Part shown: in pieces, positions 61,599 to 64,000 of the stretch | Layout: every line of letters begins with the position of its first letter | How positions within the stretch are numbered: the first letter of the stretch is position 1 | NCBI RefSeq assembly: GCF_014645835.1 | Contig: NZ_BMMM01000003.1 | Location: forward strand, 496,001 to 560,000 | Direction: 5' to 3' | DNA length: 64,000 nucleotides | Source of the DNA: Streptomyces albiflavescens | GTDB taxonomy: Bacteria; Actinomycetota; Actinomycetes; Streptomycetales; Streptomycetaceae | Notes under the pieces: model-generated | What the model was told of the DNA's origin: nothing | Seen by the model: only the letters and a program-made list of their open reading frames with translations | The model's database searches: none | Program-made: the position numbers and the translations under genes

Positions 61599-62771
61599 AT
61601 GAGCAGGCTGAACGGGACGGACCGCGCGTACGACATCGTGCTTTTCGGAGCCACGGGGTTCGTCGGGGAACTCACCGCGGAGTACCTCGCGGCGCACGGG
61701 CCCGAGGGGCTGCGCTGGGCGATCGCGGGGCGCAGCGCAAAGAAGCTGGAGCAGCTGCGGGAGCGGCTGGCCGGCGCTCCCGGCGTGCTTCTGGCCGATG
61801 TGACCGATCCCGAGTCGTTGCGCGAACTCGCCCGCCACGCGCGCGTGGTGGCCACGACGGTGGGGCCGTACATCACTTACGGCGAGGAACTGGTCGCCGC
61901 CTGCGCGGACGCCGGGACCGACTACGTGGACCTCACCGGCGAGCCCGAGTTCGTGGACCTGATGTACGTGCGGCACGACGCCCGCGCGCGGGAGACGGGG
62001 GCGAGGCTGGTGCACGCCTGCGGCTTCGACTCGATTCCGCACGATCTGGGCGCGTACTTCACCGTGCGGCAGCTTCCCGAGGGCGTACCGCTCAGGGTCG
62101 ACGGATTCGTCCGCGCCCAGGCGATGTTCTCGGGCGGAACCTTCGCCTCGGCGCTCAACCAGTTCGCCCGCGGACGGCACATGCTCGCCGCGGCGCGGGA
62201 CCGCAAACGTCATGAGCCGCGGCTGATGGCGCGGCGTGCGGAGGCACCGGTGAGCGCTCCGCGGTTCGCCAAGGAGGTCGGGGCATGGGCACTGCCGCTG
62301 CCCACGATCGACGCTCAGGTGGTGCAGCGTTCCGCGCGGGCACTGGAGCGGTACGGGCCCGACTTCCGCTACCGCCACTACGCGGCCGTCGAACGGCTGC
62401 CGTTCGCGGTGGGCGGGGTCGCCGCGGTGGGCGCGGTCTTCGCGGCGGCCCAACTGCCACCCACGCGCCGCTGGTTGTCCGACCGGCTCAAGCCCGGGGA
62501 CGGGCCGAGTGCCTCGCGGCGCGCGAAGAGCTGGTTCTCGGTGCGGTTCGTGGGCGAGGGCGGCGGGCGGCGCGTCTTCACCGAGGTCGCGGGCGGAGAC
62601 CCGGGCTACGACGAGACGGCCAAGATGTTCGCGGAGTCGGCGCTGTCCCTCGCCTTCGACGACCTGCCGAAGACGTCCGGTCAGGTCACGACGGCGGTGG
62701 CGATGGGGGACGCGCTGCTGGAACGCCTCCGCAAGGCCGGGATCGTCTTCCGCGTCGCGGCCACGCGGTAG
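61599..62771 (+). CDS. Saccharopine dehydrogenase-like enoyl reductase
   Basis: A 390-residue NAD(P)-dependent protein of the saccharopine dehydrogenase-like family, close to the trans-acting enoyl reductase of mycobacterial glycolipid synthesis. It has IVLFGATGFVGELTAEYL at the N-terminus, VATTVGPYITYGEELV and ACGFDSIPHDLG. A hydrophobic segment (AVGGVAAVGAVFAAAQL) near residue 275 may touch a membrane. The substrate is unknown; lack of a neighbouring PKS speaks against a glycolipid pathway. Confidence 0.9.
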   Translation: MSRLNGTDRAYDIVLFGATGFVGELTAEYLAAHGPEGLRWAIAGRSAKKLEQLRERLAGAPGVLLADVTDPESLRELARHARVVATTVGPYITYGEELVAACADAGTDYVDLTGEPEFVDLMYVRHDARARETGARLVHACGFDSIPHDLGAYFTVRQLPEGVPLRVDGFVRAQAMFSGGTFASALNQFARGRHMLAAARDRKRHEPRLMARRAEAPVSAPRFAKEVGAWALPLPTIDAQVVQRSARALERYGPDFRYRHYAAVERLPFAVGGVAAVGAVFAAAQLPPTRRWLSDRLKPGDGPSASRRAKSWFSVRFVGEGGGRRVFTEVAGGDPGYDETAKMFAESALSLAFDDLPKTSGQVTTAVAMGDALLERLRKAGIVFRVAATR

Positions 62772-62805
62772 CCGAACCGGTTCCGCTTCTCGGGACGGTC
62801 GGGCT

Positions 62806-62952
62806 TCAGGACGACCATCCCGAGACCGTGTAGATCATCCCGCCTATCCAGGCGAGTCCGGCGATCACGGCGAGAACCAGCGCGGCCGTCACCGCGCGTT
62901 CGACGGGCTGGGTGGGGTGGGCGGCGGCCTTCGAGGCACGGTGCGTCGTCAT
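62806..62952 (-). CDS. Small single-helix membrane protein (48 aa)
   Basis: A 48-codon frame starting at ATG 62952 and stopping at 62806. The first 21 residues are polar and basic (MTTHRASKAAAHPTQPVERA), followed by one hydrophobic helix VTAALVLAVIAGLAWIGGMI and a short end YTVSGWSS. GGCAGG lies upstream of the ATG. Small proteins of this layout are common in streptomycetes and I believe this is one of them; the role is unknown. It converges on the reductase gene. Confidence 0.7.
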   Translation of the reverse strand: MTTHRASKAAAHPTQPVERAVTAALVLAVIAGLAWIGGMIYTVSGWSS

Positions 62953-62998
62953 GCGGCACAGCCTGCCGATCACGAGGGTGCCGTCACATCCGTACTGC

Positions 62999-63115
62999 TA
63001 CTCAGAACACGTACTCAGAACACGTACTCAGAACGGGTGCTCAGAAGGCGCACTCAGAACGGGTGCTCAGGACGCCTACTCGGAACGGGTGCTCAGAAGG
63101 CGCACTCGGTCAACG
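62999..63115. repeat. 13-bp tandem repeat array (nine copies)
   Basis: Nine head-to-tail copies of a 13-bp unit, of the form TACTCAGAACACG, cover 62999-63115. The first two are identical and later ones drift. It ends 9 bp before the endonuclease V stop codon, so it lies in the 3' flank of that gene. The GAAC steps recur on one face every 13 bp. There are no spacers, so it is not a CRISPR array. Confidence 0.9.
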
Positions 63116-63124
63116 GATGGGCCG

Positions 63125-63826
63125 TCAGGGTGTCGCCTCCTGGAGGGCCCGCCTGCAGAGGGAGTCCGCGCGACGGGTGGACTCGGGGAGGCGGTACCTG
63201 GGGGTGAGTGCGAGCGTGTGCGCGCACGCGTTGTCGAGGCTCACCCGGTGGCCGACCGACACGAAGACGGGCTTGACGCCGTCCCGCGTGCGCAGCGCGC
63301 GGCCGACCTCCTCCGTGCCCGTGGGTCCGTCCGCGAGGAGCGGGGAAGTGCTGCCCCGCCGGACGCCGGGCTCCTCGTACGAGAAGGTGAAGGGATTCTT
63401 GGCGACGCCGATCGTGGGGAGTCCGGTGAGGACGCCGAGGTGGCTCGCGAGGCCGAAGCGGCGCGGGTGGGCCAGGCCGTAGCCGTCGCAGACGACGAGG
63501 CCGGGCCCGCAGGGCAGGGCGTCGAGCGCGGCCAGGACGGTCGGGATCTCACGGAAGGCGAGCAGCCCGGGAACGTACGGGAAGGAGACCTGCCCGACGG
63601 CCGTGGCCTCGGCGACGACGTCGAGGGTGGCCGCGTCGAGCACGACGGCCGCGGCGACGACGACGTCCCGTTCGTCGTCGTAGGCGACGTCGACCCCCGT
63701 CACCCGGCCGGTGCCGGGCGGCGGCCCCGGCTCGTCGAGCACCACCCGCGCCCGCAACTCGTCCTGCACGGCACGGGCTTGCTCTTCGGTGGCGGGCCAG
63801 CCCGCGGGAATCCTCACGGTCTTCAT
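63125..63826 (-). CDS. nfi: Endonuclease V (deoxyinosine-specific)
   Basis: Repairs deaminated DNA by cutting one strand near deoxyinosine. The 233-residue protein has the first catalytic Asp in TGVDVAYDD, the DNA-binding PYVPGLLAFRE, the second metal-binding Asp in VVCDGYGLAHPRRFG and the conserved Lys in GVAKNPF. Length is normal. It starts at ATG 63826 and is divergent from the YciI-like gene. Confidence 0.95.
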   Translation of the reverse strand: MKTVRIPAGWPATEEQARAVQDELRARVVLDEPGPPPGTGRVTGVDVAYDDERDVVVAAAVVLDAATLDVVAEATAVGQVSFPYVPGLLAFREIPTVLAALDALPCGPGLVVCDGYGLAHPRRFGLASHLGVLTGLPTIGVAKNPFTFSYEEPGVRRGSTSPLLADGPTGTEEVGRALRTRDGVKPVFVSVGHRVSLDNACAHTLALTPRYRLPESTRRADSLCRRALQEATP

Positions 63827-63899
63827 GGTGGGACGAGCCTAGGGCCTGTCGGACAGGGGTCTTCAACTTCCGGCCTTCAGGAACGGTAGGGTCGCGATC

Positions 63900-64000
63900 A
63901 TGTTCGTACTGGAGCTGACCTACACCGCGCCGCTCGAAGCGGTCGACGCCGTTCTGGCAGCACATGTCGCGTGGCTCGACGAGCAGTACGCCGCGGGGGT
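63900..64000 (+). CDS. YciI-like protein (5' part; runs off the window)
   Basis: The first 33 complete codons read MFVLELTYTAPLEAVDAVLA and then AHVAWLDEQYAAG, matching YciI-family proteins with the conserved His and Asp of the putative active site (AHVAWLDE). The frame is open to the end of the window. GGAACGGTAGGG precedes ATG 63900. The rest is outside. Confidence 0.85.
   Translation, partial: MFVLELTYTAPLEAVDAVLAAHVAWLDEQYAAG

Noticed and set aside
62999..63115. 13-bp repeat considered as iterons of a replication origin
   Set aside because: No replication initiator gene, no AT-rich stretch and no DnaA boxes are near it.

Overview
This is chromosomal DNA from a high-GC actinomycete, almost certainly a Streptomyces. 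GC content is very high, codon third positions are GC-rich, GTG and TTG starts are frequent, and most genes sit in 1-4 bp stop/start overlaps. The gene order matches the region I recall from S. coelicolor around SCO6740-SCO6771 (hopanoid cluster, idi, the SCO6745 family, tex), in inverted orientation. No rRNA, tRNA, CRISPR array, prophage or insertion sequence was seen. Accessory DNA is limited to short tandem repeats and one gene remnant.

Layout. 1-6 kb: the start of an SGNH hydrolase, a secreted LysM/M23 peptidase behind a probable c-di-AMP riboswitch, a GH36 alpha-galactosidase, a tyrosine phosphatase, and an XRE-cupin regulator coupled to a 50-residue membrane protein, with two operator palindromes at its start. 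6-19 kb: a ten-gene hopanoid operon on the minus strand (hpnC, hpnD, hpnE, prenyl diphosphate synthase, shc, hpnG, hpnH, ispG, dxs, aminotransferase). It carries its own MEP-pathway genes and ends in a strong hairpin. 19-26 kb: a tightly overlapped minus-strand cluster with a CDP-alcohol phosphotransferase fusion, a cytidylyltransferase, a glycerol-1-phosphate-dehydrogenase-like enzyme, a second CDP-alcohol transferase, a GT2 glycosyltransferase and a TagGH/Wzm-Wzt type exporter. It looks like a pathway for an exported phospho-polyol glycopolymer or lipid and is my main candidate for an undescribed system.

26-35 kb: galE, a zinc-type CDF exporter, a GNAT acetyltransferase, idi, an anti-sigma-like ATPase, an HdeD-like protein, a crotonase lacking both catalytic glutamates, two DJ-1 family proteins (one a GlxA/AraC regulator) and an SCO6745-family gene behind a TetR-type palindrome. 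35-50 kb: tex, an ABC-F protein, a conserved hypothetical, D-amino-acid oxidase, three secreted peptidases (M14, S15, M1), a PfkB kinase coupled to a macrodomain protein, and an amino-acid permease.

50-64 kb: a long-chain acyl-CoA ligase carrying an internal 42-bp repeat array, divergent from a MerR regulator; a lipoprotein; a chimeric remnant of benzoylformate decarboxylase and an SDR; and a five-gene beta-oxidation operon (CaiB, LLM oxidoreductase, acyl-CoA dehydrogenase, thiolase, FadB) with a recognisable promoter and palindromes. It closes with MmcQ/YjbR, a saccharopine-dehydrogenase-like reductase, a small membrane protein, a 13-bp tandem repeat, endonuclease V and the start of a YciI-like gene.

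Functional themes: isoprenoid supply and hopanoids (dxs, ispG, idi, prenyl synthase, shc) next to envelope glycopolymer export, then peptide and fatty-acid catabolism. All functions are read from motifs and context; no database search was run.
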